Shown here one piece after another: positions 7,007 through 14,410 of a DNA stretch of 18,516 bases. The notes under the pieces were generated by a model. That model had not been told where the DNA came from. It made no database searches and saw nothing but the letters and a program-made list of their open reading frames with translations. Location: assembly GCA_964458015.1 (NCBI GenBank), contig CAYWGR010000111.1:1-18516 (forward strand), read 5' to 3'. Each line of letters starts with the position of its first letter. Position 1 is the stretch's first letter. Both the position numbers and the translations under genes were made by a program. The DNA comes from CAYWGR01 sp964458015 (GTDB lineage: Bacteria > Planctomycetota > Planctomycetia > Pirellulales > Thermoguttaceae).

Positions 7007-10000
7007 CTACCGCGACAACTGCTTTTTGACCGATGCGAGCCATTCGGACGAGGGAAGGCCGTAGGGACGGAATTTCTCCATGCGGCCTTGGCCTTCGTCG
7101 TAGAAAAATGCACGATGCACGCCGAGCCGGCTGGCTTCGGGCGTATCCATCAAGCTGCTCGAATCGTTGGCGTTCATCTGGAACAACACCCGCATTTCGA
7201 AATCGCGCAGACATTGCCGATCCATCATGCGGTTGACGTTGCTGTAGGTGTCGCACCAGATCACGGCATGGATGCCCAGCGGCGATCCTTCGCGCAGGAT
7301 CGAAGCAAATTGCTTGGCGGGCGTGGTGGGCTTGTCGTCGGAAGAGAAGCCGAACTCGTCTTCTTTCTTCAGATCGCGGAAACGGCCCAAGTTGTAGAGG
7401 AACAGATAAAGGGGCGGCGCGTTTTCCAGCCCGTTTTGTTGGCGTGCAACCAGTTCGGCATGGATCTCGGCAATCAATTCGGACGAGTTGCGAACGTTGG
7501 CGATTTTGACCGTCTGCGGTGCGATCTCGACGATGCGGTTCCAAAAACCCACTTCGGGAGCGTCGGGGCGCGTCCCGTCGAGAATGTAGAACTTCGGTCC
7601 GCAATCGGCATTGTCTTTCTTTTCTTGTGGAACCGGCGTGAGCTGCGCGGCCAGACTGACGAAGCTCGATGCCATGACGCCGAGCGCGGCTTCCTCGCGA
7701 TGGCCGACGATCAACAGATTGCTGCCGTTTTGCCGTAAGAACACGGCGGCCGTGGGCTCTTTGATCGCAACGGCCGATCCTAGCCATGCCGAGACGCTTG
7801 GCGCGGCTTCGGGCCAGGTCGGCGATTCAAGCAATTGCTTCAGATTCGGATTGTCGCTCGGATCGGCCAGCACATTGCCCTCGAACACGATCGGCGGCGG
7901 AACCTTGCAATGCTTCTGCTTCATAAGCTCGTTGACGTGTTTCAGATACTCGTCACGCTCGCTGTCGGAGAGCCATACGATCTGGAACGGATGGTTGCCC
8001 TCGTAAAGACCGTTGGCATCGTTGTAAATGGCTTCGCCGGGGCGCGTAAGCAGTCGTGCGGCCGTGTTGTCTTCGCTCAGGATCAGGTGGGCGTCGGCTT
8101 CGCTGCATTGCAACGCGATGCGAACCGCCATTTGTCCGATGGTACTGCGTGCGAGCGTATAAGCGCCGCCCAAGGTTTGCGAACCGAGCAAAACATGGAT
8201 GCCGAATGCACGGCCTTGACGCACGAGCCGGTCGAGCAGCAGCGCCGCCTCTTGGGCGATCCGGTCATCCTCGATGAACAGCTCTTGGAATTCGTCGATA
8301 ATCAGCAAAATGCGCGGCATCCGGGCCGACGGCTCGGCGTTGCGATAGTTTTTCAAGTCTTGCATGCCGCGATTTCGGAACAAATCGCCGCGCGTGCGCA
8401 ATTCGGCGTCCAGTCGCTGCAAAACGCTGAGGCCGAATTCTCGCTCGCTTTCGATGGCCACGACGCGGGCGTGGGGCAACAGCGCACGGGCATAGGCCTT
8501 GAATTCCACGCCTTTTTTGAAGTCGACCAGATACAGCTCCATCTCGTCGGGACTATAGCGCAACGCCATATTCGTTATGAGAACGTGCAGCAGCGTCGAT
8601 TTACCGGAGCCGGTCTTGCCGGAGATCAAAACGTGTTGCGAAGTGCCGCTACCGAGATCGAGATGCTGTAGCTTCATCGCGCCGGCGCGACCAAGAGGCA
8701 CATCAATACCGCCGCGACTGTCGGCGGTCCACCAATCTTGCGGCTCGGGGATGATATAGGAGAACGGCACTTCGACGCGGCCCGAGTCTTTTGCCGCACT
8801 GCCGATGATGCACAGAATTTCCTTGAACCGATCGGTCGAAGGCGGCGTGCTGAACTGGACGGTAAGCGGCTCGGTGTCGGGATGTTCCCAAACGAAGTGG
8901 CTATCGGCCCAACGCAGCACGAGCGCGTCGTTTTCGAGGTCGGGCAAGTTGAAGTTGCGAGGCATCGGCAGTTTCGTATCGACGCTCATCATCACGAATA
9001 CGCCGCACCGCGCGCCGCTGGCCACAATGCTTTTGATGCGATGGGCGGCGGCCTCGGAAAAATTCGCCGGGAAATTGGCTACCACGAGCACCCGATAAGG
9101 CTCGGCCATCTCGCCGGCAAAAGCATTGTATTCCTCGATCGAATGGAATTCCTTGCGCAGATACACCTGGATGACGTTTTCCATGTGTTTCGTCAGGTCG
9201 GCCAACCGTTGCTCGATATGGTTGGCGTCGGTCCAGATGCGGCTGGCCACTAGTTGTTCGTCGAAATCGGCCAAGTGCATGAAGGCCGAGAAGTTGTCGC
9301 CCAGTCCGACCGGATCGATGATCGTGAATCGCACTTTGCCGGGCGGCATGGCCGTCAACATCCGGAGCATCGCGGTTTGCATCAGTTCGACCGCACGGGC
9401 ACGGCCCAAGCCCGCCGCTTTGAGCAATAACAGCGACCGCCGCGGATATGGCAGCACCGTAGGCAATGTGAAATCGAGCGTTGCGGGCCGGAGCCGTTCA
9501 TCCTCGGGAATGCCGCCTTTCATATCGCCCAATTTGATCGCACTGCGGCCAAACTGGATAATCGAGGGGATCGCCGTGGGCGGATTCCAACGCGACCAAT
9601 CGTCGGTATTCCAATCGGGGAACGACGCACGGCATAGCTGCTCAAGTTCTTCCATCGTGGCGCCGACTCTTGTCATGCCCGATTGCCAGCGTTGGGCCAT
9701 ATCGGCCCATTCGCGCTCGAAACGATGCTGGTTTTCCTCGATTGCCTTGGCGCGGCGAAGGCGGAATCGTTCCGACTCGGTTTTATATTGTTCTTCAAGC
9801 TGCCGAAGCAGCGGGGGATATTTCTCTTCGAGTTCCTTGAGCGTTTTATCACGCCAAGCCACCAGATCGGCCATTTGTTTGGGATAGGTGTCGTCGGCCC
9901 GCTGCGATTCGGTTTTTTTGCGATACTCGATGCGCGACATGGCCGAGGCATAGGCTTCCTCGGCCTTTTGAACTTGCGATTGGTGGCGTGCCTGGATGGC

Positions 10001-10903
10001 GGCGTCAAGTCGCTGGCTTTCGGCCTTGGCCGTTTCGAGCACGGTCGGATTGCTCAGGCCGGCTTCGAGCATGGTGCGGCGCAAGGCGAGATAGGCCTCG
10101 ACGGATTGCCGCTTGGCGATTCGATAGACCCACGCGCCGGCGATCGCGCCGGCGATGACCGCGAAACCCGCGCTGACGGCTGCCCAGCGCCAGTCGCGCC
10201 AATCGCCAAAAATCGCGATCGACGGAATGGCGGCGACAAGCCACAAGAGCAAAAGAATGCCGAATGGCCGAGCGCCTTGGAACAATTGCGGCAAAACCTG
10301 TTTCGTGAGGCTGCGAAACTCGGTGTGGCCTTGTTCCAGAGCGCGGCAGAAACGGCGGCCTGGATGTTTTTCGAGAATGACGCTGGTCGGCGTTTCGGGA
10401 AAACGATCCCAGTGGCCGCGTTTTTGCAGGAGGGCGACGGCTTGTTTGTGCAGGTCTTCAAGTTCCCGCCAGCGGTCGTCGAGGCCGGCCAGGATTTCTT
10501 TAATCGGCAGATTCAACCCGCCACGCGCGGCATCGGCGGCTTCCATCGCTTCCCATTGCGAGTCTTGCAGGGCCTGGGCCGCCGAGTCTTTATCGGAAGT
10601 GTACCGGGTGGCAATTTCGGTTCGAACCGTTTCGTAGGTTTTTTCAAGCGTGCCGTGTTCGGTCTCGAATTTCGTCAACGTTTCAGCTCGCACCGTGGCG
10701 TATTGCTCTTCGGCAGCCGATTTTTGCGCATGATAACGCTGATCGAGTTGCTCTTGGCTCTCTTGGTATTCCTTCTCGGCAGCGGCATTGCGGGCGGCAA
10801 AGCCGGCATGAACCTCGGTCTCGGCCGTGGCGCGTTCGGCCACAAGGCAACAAAGATCGGTCAGCAGGCGGCGCGGTCCGTCGGGCGAAGGTGTTTCTTT
10901 CAT
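7007..10903 (-). CDS. FtsK/SpoIIIE-type membrane ATPase, EssC/EccC-like
   Basis: The 1298-aa protein has these regions: 1-150, charged coiled coil; 214-232 and 241-260, two transmembrane helices with a short outside loop; 263-430, second coiled coil; about 440-700, a degenerate ATPase-like module (P-loop position reads KAAGLGRAR, 495 onward); about 735-1010, an intact FtsK/SpoIIIE module with Walker A GKTGSGKST at 762-770, Walker B LLIIDEFQE with D870/E871, and sensor-like GSQTL; about 1040-1298, a third, degenerate module (VGHREEAALG near 1066). Two membrane helices followed by several ATPase modules is the plan of EssC/EccC, the motor of type VII secretion. FtsK DNA translocases have different N-termini and a gamma domain, neither seen here. 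No FHA domain is visible. It is last in an operon after two WXG100-like genes, 19 bp from the nearest. The Shine-Dalgarno sequence is weak (AGAG). Confidence 0.85.
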   Translation of the reverse strand: MKETPSPDGPRRLLTDLCCLVAERATAETEVHAGFAARNAAAEKEYQESQEQLDQRYHAQKSAAEEQYATVRAETLTKFETEHGTLEKTYETVRTEIATRYTSDKDSAAQALQDSQWEAMEAADAARGGLNLPIKEILAGLDDRWRELEDLHKQAVALLQKRGHWDRFPETPTSVILEKHPGRRFCRALEQGHTEFRSLTKQVLPQLFQGARPFGILLLLWLVAAIPSIAIFGDWRDWRWAAVSAGFAVIAGAIAGAWVYRIAKRQSVEAYLALRRTMLEAGLSNPTVLETAKAESQRLDAAIQARHQSQVQKAEEAYASAMSRIEYRKKTESQRADDTYPKQMADLVAWRDKTLKELEEKYPPLLRQLEEQYKTESERFRLRRAKAIEENQHRFEREWADMAQRWQSGMTRVGATMEELEQLCRASFPDWNTDDWSRWNPPTAIPSIIQFGRSAIKLGDMKGGIPEDERLRPATLDFTLPTVLPYPRRSLLLLKAAGLGRARAVELMQTAMLRMLTAMPPGKVRFTIIDPVGLGDNFSAFMHLADFDEQLVASRIWTDANHIEQRLADLTKHMENVIQVYLRKEFHSIEEYNAFAGEMAEPYRVLVVANFPANFSEAAAHRIKSIVASGARCGVFVMMSVDTKLPMPRNFNLPDLENDALVLRWADSHFVWEHPDTEPLTVQFSTPPSTDRFKEILCIIGSAAKDSGRVEVPFSYIIPEPQDWWTADSRGGIDVPLGRAGAMKLQHLDLGSGTSQHVLISGKTGSGKSTLLHVLITNMALRYSPDEMELYLVDFKKGVEFKAYARALLPHARVVAIESEREFGLSVLQRLDAELRTRGDLFRNRGMQDLKNYRNAEPSARMPRILLIIDEFQELFIEDDRIAQEAALLLDRLVRQGRAFGIHVLLGSQTLGGAYTLARSTIGQMAVRIALQCSEADAHLILSEDNTAARLLTRPGEAIYNDANGLYEGNHPFQIVWLSDSERDEYLKHVNELMKQKHCKVPPPIVFEGNVLADPSDNPNLKQLLESPTWPEAAPSVSAWLGSAVAIKEPTAAVFLRQNGSNLLIVGHREEAALGVMASSFVSLAAQLTPVPQEKKDNADCGPKFYILDGTRPDAPEVGFWNRIVEIAPQTVKIANVRNSSELIAEIHAELVARQQNGLENAPPLYLFLYNLGRFRDLKKEDEFGFSSDDKPTTPAKQFASILREGSPLGIHAVIWCDTYSNVNRMMDRQCLRDFEMRVLFQMNANDSSSLMDTPEASRLGVHRAFFYDEGQGRMEKFRPYGLPSSEWLASVKKQLSR

Positions 10904-10922
10904 GGTGTTTTTCTCTGTTCGA

Positions 10923-11150
10923 CTATTCAGAACCGCATTGCCGCTCGGCGCCGGCGACGACTTCCGTCAGACGTGCGATGGCTTCCAACATATTGCGAAC
11001 GTTCGGTTCGAGTGGAGCAAGGTGCGTGCTTTGGAAGTCGCGGCTGGCGGCGTCCATCCATTGCGGCGTGACGCTCGAGAACGTCGTGCGAAACGTCTTC
11101 AAAGCCAGCTCCATTTTCGCGCCGCAAGCGTTGATATCCGCACTACTCAT
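10923..11150 (-). CDS. WXG100-like (ESAT-6 type) protein, 75 aa
   Basis: This short protein is almost wholly helical. A central W31-M-D33 turn sits between two predicted helices, and F39 lies at W+8, as in the family pattern WxGxAxxxF. Glycine of the motif is replaced by Asp. Family members fold as helical hairpins, dimerise and are exported by, or engage, the EssC/EccC ATPase. At 75 residues it is shorter than the usual 95-100, mainly at the N-terminal helix. It lacks a signal peptide, as expected. The ATG at 11150 is preceded by GAGG at a suitable distance. It sits between the 196-aa gene (24 bp) and the ATPase gene (19 bp), which strongly supports the assignment. Family membership rests on motif, size and context rather than a profile search. 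Confidence 0.7.
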   Translation of the reverse strand: MSSADINACGAKMELALKTFRTTFSSVTPQWMDAASRDFQSTHLAPLEPNVRNMLEAIARLTEVVAGAERQCGSE

Positions 11151-11174
11151 GTTCCGGCCTCGGTCGGCTTGGGT

Positions 11175-11765
11175 TTACGATTTCTTTTCGTCGGGAACCG
11201 ATTTGTCGGACGCCGGCGGGGTATCCTCCGTCGCCGGCGACCCCGCAGAGGGGGTGGCAGCATGGGGACTTACCGGTGTCTCTAAAGAAACATAGCTTTC
11301 TAACGACGCACTCATCCGATCCAACGCGGCGACCGCCTGGAGCATGTCGGTATCGAGCCAGGTGACGAATTGTGCCCGGCTTCGCTGATATTCCTCGATG
11401 GCGCGGTCAATGGCATGCGCGAACACGCGAACGGCTTGGACTTTTTGCTCGGCCACTTCCATGCGGCGTTTGGCGCGTTCCAAGGCGCGTTTTTCATCGA
11501 CACAGGCGGGCTCGTGCCCGGCAATTTGGCGTGAAATGCGGGCCTGTTGCAATTGGATTTTCGCCTGCGATACCATCTCGGAACTGCGCCGCAGTTCGCG
11601 ATCCCAAAATTCCTTGCGGTCGTGATGGATCCAGTCGAGGATGCGGCGCAGCTCGATATCGAGATCGTCCAACGCGCCGCTCGCTTCGCCACGGAACCGT
11701 TGCAAGGCCGTGGCCGTCGTTTGAAGAACGCCAATCGATGTAATCCGAGCGGTTCGGCCCATCAT
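11175..11765 (-). CDS. Coiled-coil protein of the type VII-like operon
   Basis: The 196-aa protein has no signal peptide. Residues 1-150 are predominantly helical, with heptad-like stretches such as EKRALERAKRRMEVAEQKVQ and a Trp-rich segment DWIHHDRKEFWDREL near residues 43-57. The last 40 residues are a disordered Pro/Ser/Thr/Asp-rich tail ending in KKS. I do not recognise a family. It starts 6 bp after the upstream WXG-like gene and lies between two WXG100-like genes, so a role as a longer helical substrate, chaperone or adaptor of the system is likely by context only. Two consecutive ATGs exist (11765 and 11762). An AGG-type site in AAAGGTAG overlaps the end of the preceding gene, suggesting translational coupling. 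Confidence 0.75.
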   Translation of the reverse strand: MMGRTARITSIGVLQTTATALQRFRGEASGALDDLDIELRRILDWIHHDRKEFWDRELRRSSEMVSQAKIQLQQARISRQIAGHEPACVDEKRALERAKRRMEVAEQKVQAVRVFAHAIDRAIEEYQRSRAQFVTWLDTDMLQAVAALDRMSASLESYVSLETPVSPHAATPSAGSPATEDTPPASDKSVPDEKKS

Positions 11766-11771
11766 TGCCGA

Positions 11772-12044
11772 CTACCTTTGTTGCAGATATTCCTCGATGA
11801 TTTCCGATTTCCGCATCAGATAGGGGATGTGGCGGTCGATCATTTCGAGGAATCGCGCGAGCACTTGAATCTGCTGCTCGAACTCCTCGGCGAATTTCTT
11901 CTGTTCTTGATCGCGCCACGTCCGTTCGAGCGCGGCAAGTTGACCGCTGAGCGATGTTATGCGTTCCTGCACATCGGTATTGAATTTCTTGAGGCTTTGT
12001 GCGAAACGCCTCAGTTCTTCAGGATCGACAATGGCTTGCGGCAT
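11772..12044 (-). CDS. WXG100-like (ESAT-6 type) protein, 90 aa, first gene of the operon
   Basis: Length, helix-turn-helix character and a central W43-R-D45 with F51 at W+8 match the WXG100 pattern. The motif reads LERTWRDQEQKKF, with Asp in place of Gly. The N-terminal helix (about residues 8-40) and C-terminal helix (46-89) are amphipathic. The C-terminus contains a charged segment, IIEEYLQQR. No signal peptide is present. It is the promoter-proximal gene of the operon, with 6 bp to the 196-aa gene. The ATG at 12044 has no Shine-Dalgarno; the bases just upstream are a GGGGTCA heptamer array. Together with the second W-x-D protein and the EssC-like ATPase, it defines a type VII-like locus. 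Confidence 0.75.
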   Translation of the reverse strand: MPQAIVDPEELRRFAQSLKKFNTDVQERITSLSGQLAALERTWRDQEQKKFAEEFEQQIQVLARFLEMIDRHIPYLMRKSEIIEEYLQQR

Positions 12045-12049
12045 GGCTA

Positions 12050-12077
12050 GGGGTCAGGGGTCAGAGGTCAGGGATTA
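12050..12077. repeat. Heptamer tandem repeat GGGGTCA
   Basis: Four 7-bp units are visible: GGGGTCA, GGGGTCA, GAGGTCA, GGGATTA. They begin 6 bp upstream of the first gene of the type VII-like operon, where its ribosome binding site should be. Confidence 0.8.
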
Positions 12078-12126
12078 GAATACCGCTTGCGGTTTTGCAA
12101 TGATACGCTGTTGATCAATTTAAAAA

Positions 12127-12147
12127 GCTGATGGCTGATCGCTGAAA
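12127..12147. repeat. Heptamer tandem repeat GCTGATN
   Basis: Three 7-bp units, GCTGATG, GCTGATC and GCTGAAA, lie between the end of efpL and the operon start. They are a second heptamer array within 50 bp of the first, with a different sequence. On the minus strand they are followed by a TTTTT run at 12122-12126, but no clean stem forms, so I do not call a terminator. Confidence 0.7.
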
Positions 12148-12172
12148 GCAGACGGCCGTTAGCAACTTACTC

Positions 12173-12736
12173 CTACGCTCTTGAAAGATACTCGCCGGTG
12201 CGGGTATCGACTTTGATTTTTTCACCCTGGCTTAGGTACTCGGGCACTTGGACGACCAAACCGGTTTCCAGGGTGGCCGGCTTCGTTCGAGCAGTGGCCG
12301 AGGCGCCTTTGATCCCGGGATCGCACTGGGTCACGTTCAGTTCGACGGTTACGGGCAACTGAATGCCGACGCACTGGTCGTTGTAGATCAACGCCAGCAT
12401 CCCTTCGAGGCCTTCGGTCAGATAGAGCAATTCCTCACGCAAATCCTCGCACGGCAACGAATACTGCTCGTAGCTCGCGTCGTCGAGCAAATGGACATCC
12501 GTGGGATCGGAATACATGAACTTGACCGGCCGCTTCTGGAAATCGGCCTCGTTCAGCGATTCGCCGCCGCGCAGCGTGATATCGACCTTCTGCTTGGTAA
12601 TCAGGTTGCGGGAGCGATATTTATAGAACGTGGCCGCGCCGCGGGCCGAAGGACTTTGCACCGTGATCGACTCGATGATGCAGGGCGACCCCAGATAGTT
12701 GACGATGTGTCCGCGTTTAATGTCTTTCGCAAGCAT
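12173..12736 (-). CDS. efpL: Elongation factor P-like protein EfpL (YeiP)
   Basis: The 187-aa protein is full length for the EF-P family: a KOW-like N-terminal domain followed by two OB-fold domains. It is the YeiP/EfpL type. The loop that reaches the peptidyl-transferase centre reads QSPSARGAATFYK, with Arg32 at the tip in the SPxARGAA context of YeiP rather than the modified Lys of canonical EF-P. The C-terminal signature is PGIKGASATARTKPATLETG followed by VQVPEYLSQGEKIKVDTRTGEYLSR. EfpL binds stalled ribosomes and helps form bonds at proline-rich and some other stretches. Start ATG 12736 has GGA just upstream. A GTGCGT/ACGCAC hairpin lies in the leader. No EF-P lysine-modification gene is seen in the window. 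Confidence 0.92.
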   Translation of the reverse strand: MLAKDIKRGHIVNYLGSPCIIESITVQSPSARGAATFYKYRSRNLITKQKVDITLRGGESLNEADFQKRPVKFMYSDPTDVHLLDDASYEQYSLPCEDLREELLYLTEGLEGMLALIYNDQCVGIQLPVTVELNVTQCDPGIKGASATARTKPATLETGLVVQVPEYLSQGEKIKVDTRTGEYLSRA

Positions 12737-12750
12737 TGAAATTCCGGCGC

Positions 12751-12765
12751 GTGCGTCTAACGCAC
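12751..12765 (-). other. Leader hairpin of efpL
   Basis: GTGCGT-cta-ACGCAC is a perfect 6-bp stem with a 3-nt loop, 14 bp upstream of the efpL start. It could affect translation initiation. No T tract follows, so it is not a terminator. Confidence 0.4.
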
Positions 12766-12856
12766 CAATCTCCTAAGTTTTTCTGATCTTGTTGCGGCGC
12801 GCGAAATGCGTCGCTCTTTTTATCGTGTTTTGGCGCGTTGTATGCGCCATACGGTT

Positions 12857-13354
12857 TTACTCATCCATCAAAAAAGTTCCGGCCTGGGGGTCGATGGCAA
12901 CGCCGCCGGTCAGCTTGGCCAAGGTGCCCAGCACCAAGAGCAACGTACTTGGATCCAACATGCCGTCTTCTTCGTCATCTTCGTCGTTCTCGGGCACTTG
13001 CTCGAAGTGGAGGACATCAAAACGGGCTTCGTATTTTTTGAGCTGCTCCCAGGATACCGGCGGTGGAACGTCGGCCCCGGCCTTTTTCAAATCGGCAATC
13101 AGCGAATCAGCTTGCTCCAAAACTTCCGCCCCCTCGGTGTAGCAGACATCGAGCGCGGCGAAATCGTCGGGCGAAATCAGCGTGAGCGAATCGACAAGGC
13201 CCGCTTCATCGGCGTTCAGATTCACAAGCTGGAATCGCTTATTCAACGCCGCAAGCTTCTTTTGGACAATATCCAACTTCGGCCGCTTCACAGTATCAAA
13301 AAGCACGAAGTAGGTTTCACGCCAGCGGTAACGAGGGTTTTCAAACATCGACAT
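12857..13354 (-). CDS. Conserved-looking cytoplasmic protein, function unknown
   Basis: I chose ATG 13354, giving 165 aa, because AGGA lies 10 bp upstream and the protein then begins MSMFENPRYRWRETYFVLF. A longer frame from 13411 adds residues with no homologous look. There is no signal peptide. Residues 1-60 look like a compact alpha/beta unit (RETYFVLFDTVKRPKL, then a helix and QLVNLNADEAG). About residues 60-110 are helical. An acidic linker near residue 122 (ENDEDDEEDG) leads to a short hydrophobic C-terminal segment (PSTLLLVLGTLAKLTGG). I do not recognise a family. It lies 60 bp after proC and about 120 bp before efpL, all minus strand, so co-transcription is possible. Confidence 0.75.
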   Translation of the reverse strand: MSMFENPRYRWRETYFVLFDTVKRPKLDIVQKKLAALNKRFQLVNLNADEAGLVDSLTLISPDDFAALDVCYTEGAEVLEQADSLIADLKKAGADVPPPVSWEQLKKYEARFDVLHFEQVPENDEDDEEDGMLDPSTLLLVLGTLAKLTGGVAIDPQAGTFLMDE

Positions 13355-13414
13355 GGTTGGGTATCCTGCTCGCACGGGGCCGTCTTGCCGACGCCCGCAA
13401 TCTACTTTCAAACG

Positions 13415-14227
13415 CTATTTTCCTAATTCGATCGAACGTCGGGTGGCAGCTTCAACGGCAGCGATCAACGCAGCGCGGACGCCGCCCTCCTCCAAAGCAT
13501 GGAGACCGGCAATGGTCGTACCGCCCGGACTTGTCACACGATCTTTAAGCACGGCCGGATGTTCGCCGGTCGAAAGCACCATCTGAGCCGAGCCTAGCAA
13601 TGTTCGAGCGGCCATCTCCGTGGCAATCGCACGGGGAATTCCCATCTTTACGCCGGCATCGCTGAAGGCCTCGATCATCAAATAGACAAACGCCGGCCCC
13701 GAGCCGGATAAACCCGTCACGGCGTCCAACAGCTTTTCGTCCAACTGCCAAGCCGAGCCGAGTGAAGCGAGAAGTTGCCTTACCAATTCGCCGTCCTCGG
13801 GCGTGGCGCGTTCATTGAGGCTGTAGGCACAGACGCCTTGCCCAACCAAACAAGGCGTATTCGGCCTGACGCGGATTACGCGGACCGAAGGCCCCAGCCA
13901 TTCGGCCAGCGAGGCCAACCGAACGCCCGCCGCGATCGAAACAAACAACCGGCCGGCGGTCAGATTCTTTTCACGCAACCCAGCGGCCACGTGGGCCATC
14001 TGTTGCGGCTTCACGGCCAGAAAAAGCACGTCCGCATGAGCGGCCACCTCGGCGTTGTCAGCAGTCGTCTTCGCACCGGTTGCCTGGGCAAACCGCTGCC
14101 GGGCGCTTTCCTCGGGATCTGAAGCCAATAGCCGGCCCGCGGTCGTTAGGCCTGCTTTGATAAACCCCTGGGCCAACGCCGTGGCCATCTGGCCGGCGCC
14201 AATGAGTCCGATCTGCACGTCCGCCAT
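13415..14227 (-). CDS. proC: Pyrroline-5-carboxylate reductase
   Basis: The 270-aa product matches the family length. It catalyses the last step of proline synthesis: 1-pyrroline-5-carboxylate plus NAD(P)H gives L-proline, in the cytoplasm. The N-terminal Rossmann fold has GLIGAGQMATALAQGF near residues 7-22. The C-terminal dimerisation domain carries the family signature, from AVTGLSGSGPAFVYLMIEAF through DAGVKMGIPR to SPGGTTIAGLHALEEGG. All key motifs are intact. The ATG at 14227 is preceded by GGCGGA. A weak promoter, TTGTCG-17 bp-TAGATT on the minus strand (plus 14281-14309), would give a leader of about 45 nt. Confidence 0.96.
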   Translation of the reverse strand: MADVQIGLIGAGQMATALAQGFIKAGLTTAGRLLASDPEESARQRFAQATGAKTTADNAEVAAHADVLFLAVKPQQMAHVAAGLREKNLTAGRLFVSIAAGVRLASLAEWLGPSVRVIRVRPNTPCLVGQGVCAYSLNERATPEDGELVRQLLASLGSAWQLDEKLLDAVTGLSGSGPAFVYLMIEAFSDAGVKMGIPRAIATEMAARTLLGSAQMVLSTGEHPAVLKDRVTSPGGTTIAGLHALEEGGVRAALIAAVEAATRRSIELGK

Positions 14228-14331
14228 GTAGTTCCGCCGCCTTTGTCTCTAACGCTTGCCTAAGCTCTGTTCCCTTTATCAATCTACGACAAACAAAGCC
14301 AGCCGACAATGGGACGCTAACCCATATTGGG

Positions 14332-14408
14332 GGTAATATTTTTCGGAAATAACGTGTGGAGGGGCTTATTTGCTGCCCATCGGGATTTCTTTCGAGGTAA
14401 TATTTCGG
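14332..14408. repeat. Short direct repeat GGTAATATTT(TT)CGG
   Basis: Two near-identical copies, 14332-14346 and 14396-14408, differ by two T residues. They lie in the gene-free spacer upstream of proC. No function is evident. Confidence 0.5.
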
Positions 14409-14410
14409 CC

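Noticed and set aside
7007..10903. Chromosome-segregation FtsK
   Set aside because: It has two rather than four membrane helices, no gamma DNA-binding domain, three ATPase-like modules, and an operon with WXG100-like genes.
9683..11071. Plus-strand open frame of 462 codons opposite the ATPase gene and running into the 75-aa gene
   Set aside because: It is a reverse-frame shadow of the ATPase coiled-coil coding sequence. It has no family motif and spans an obvious gene boundary on the other strand.
12831..12849. TGGCGC/GCGCCA hairpin just after the 165-aa gene as a terminator
   Set aside because: On the minus strand it is followed by A-rich sequence rather than a T tract, and the stem is only 6 bp.
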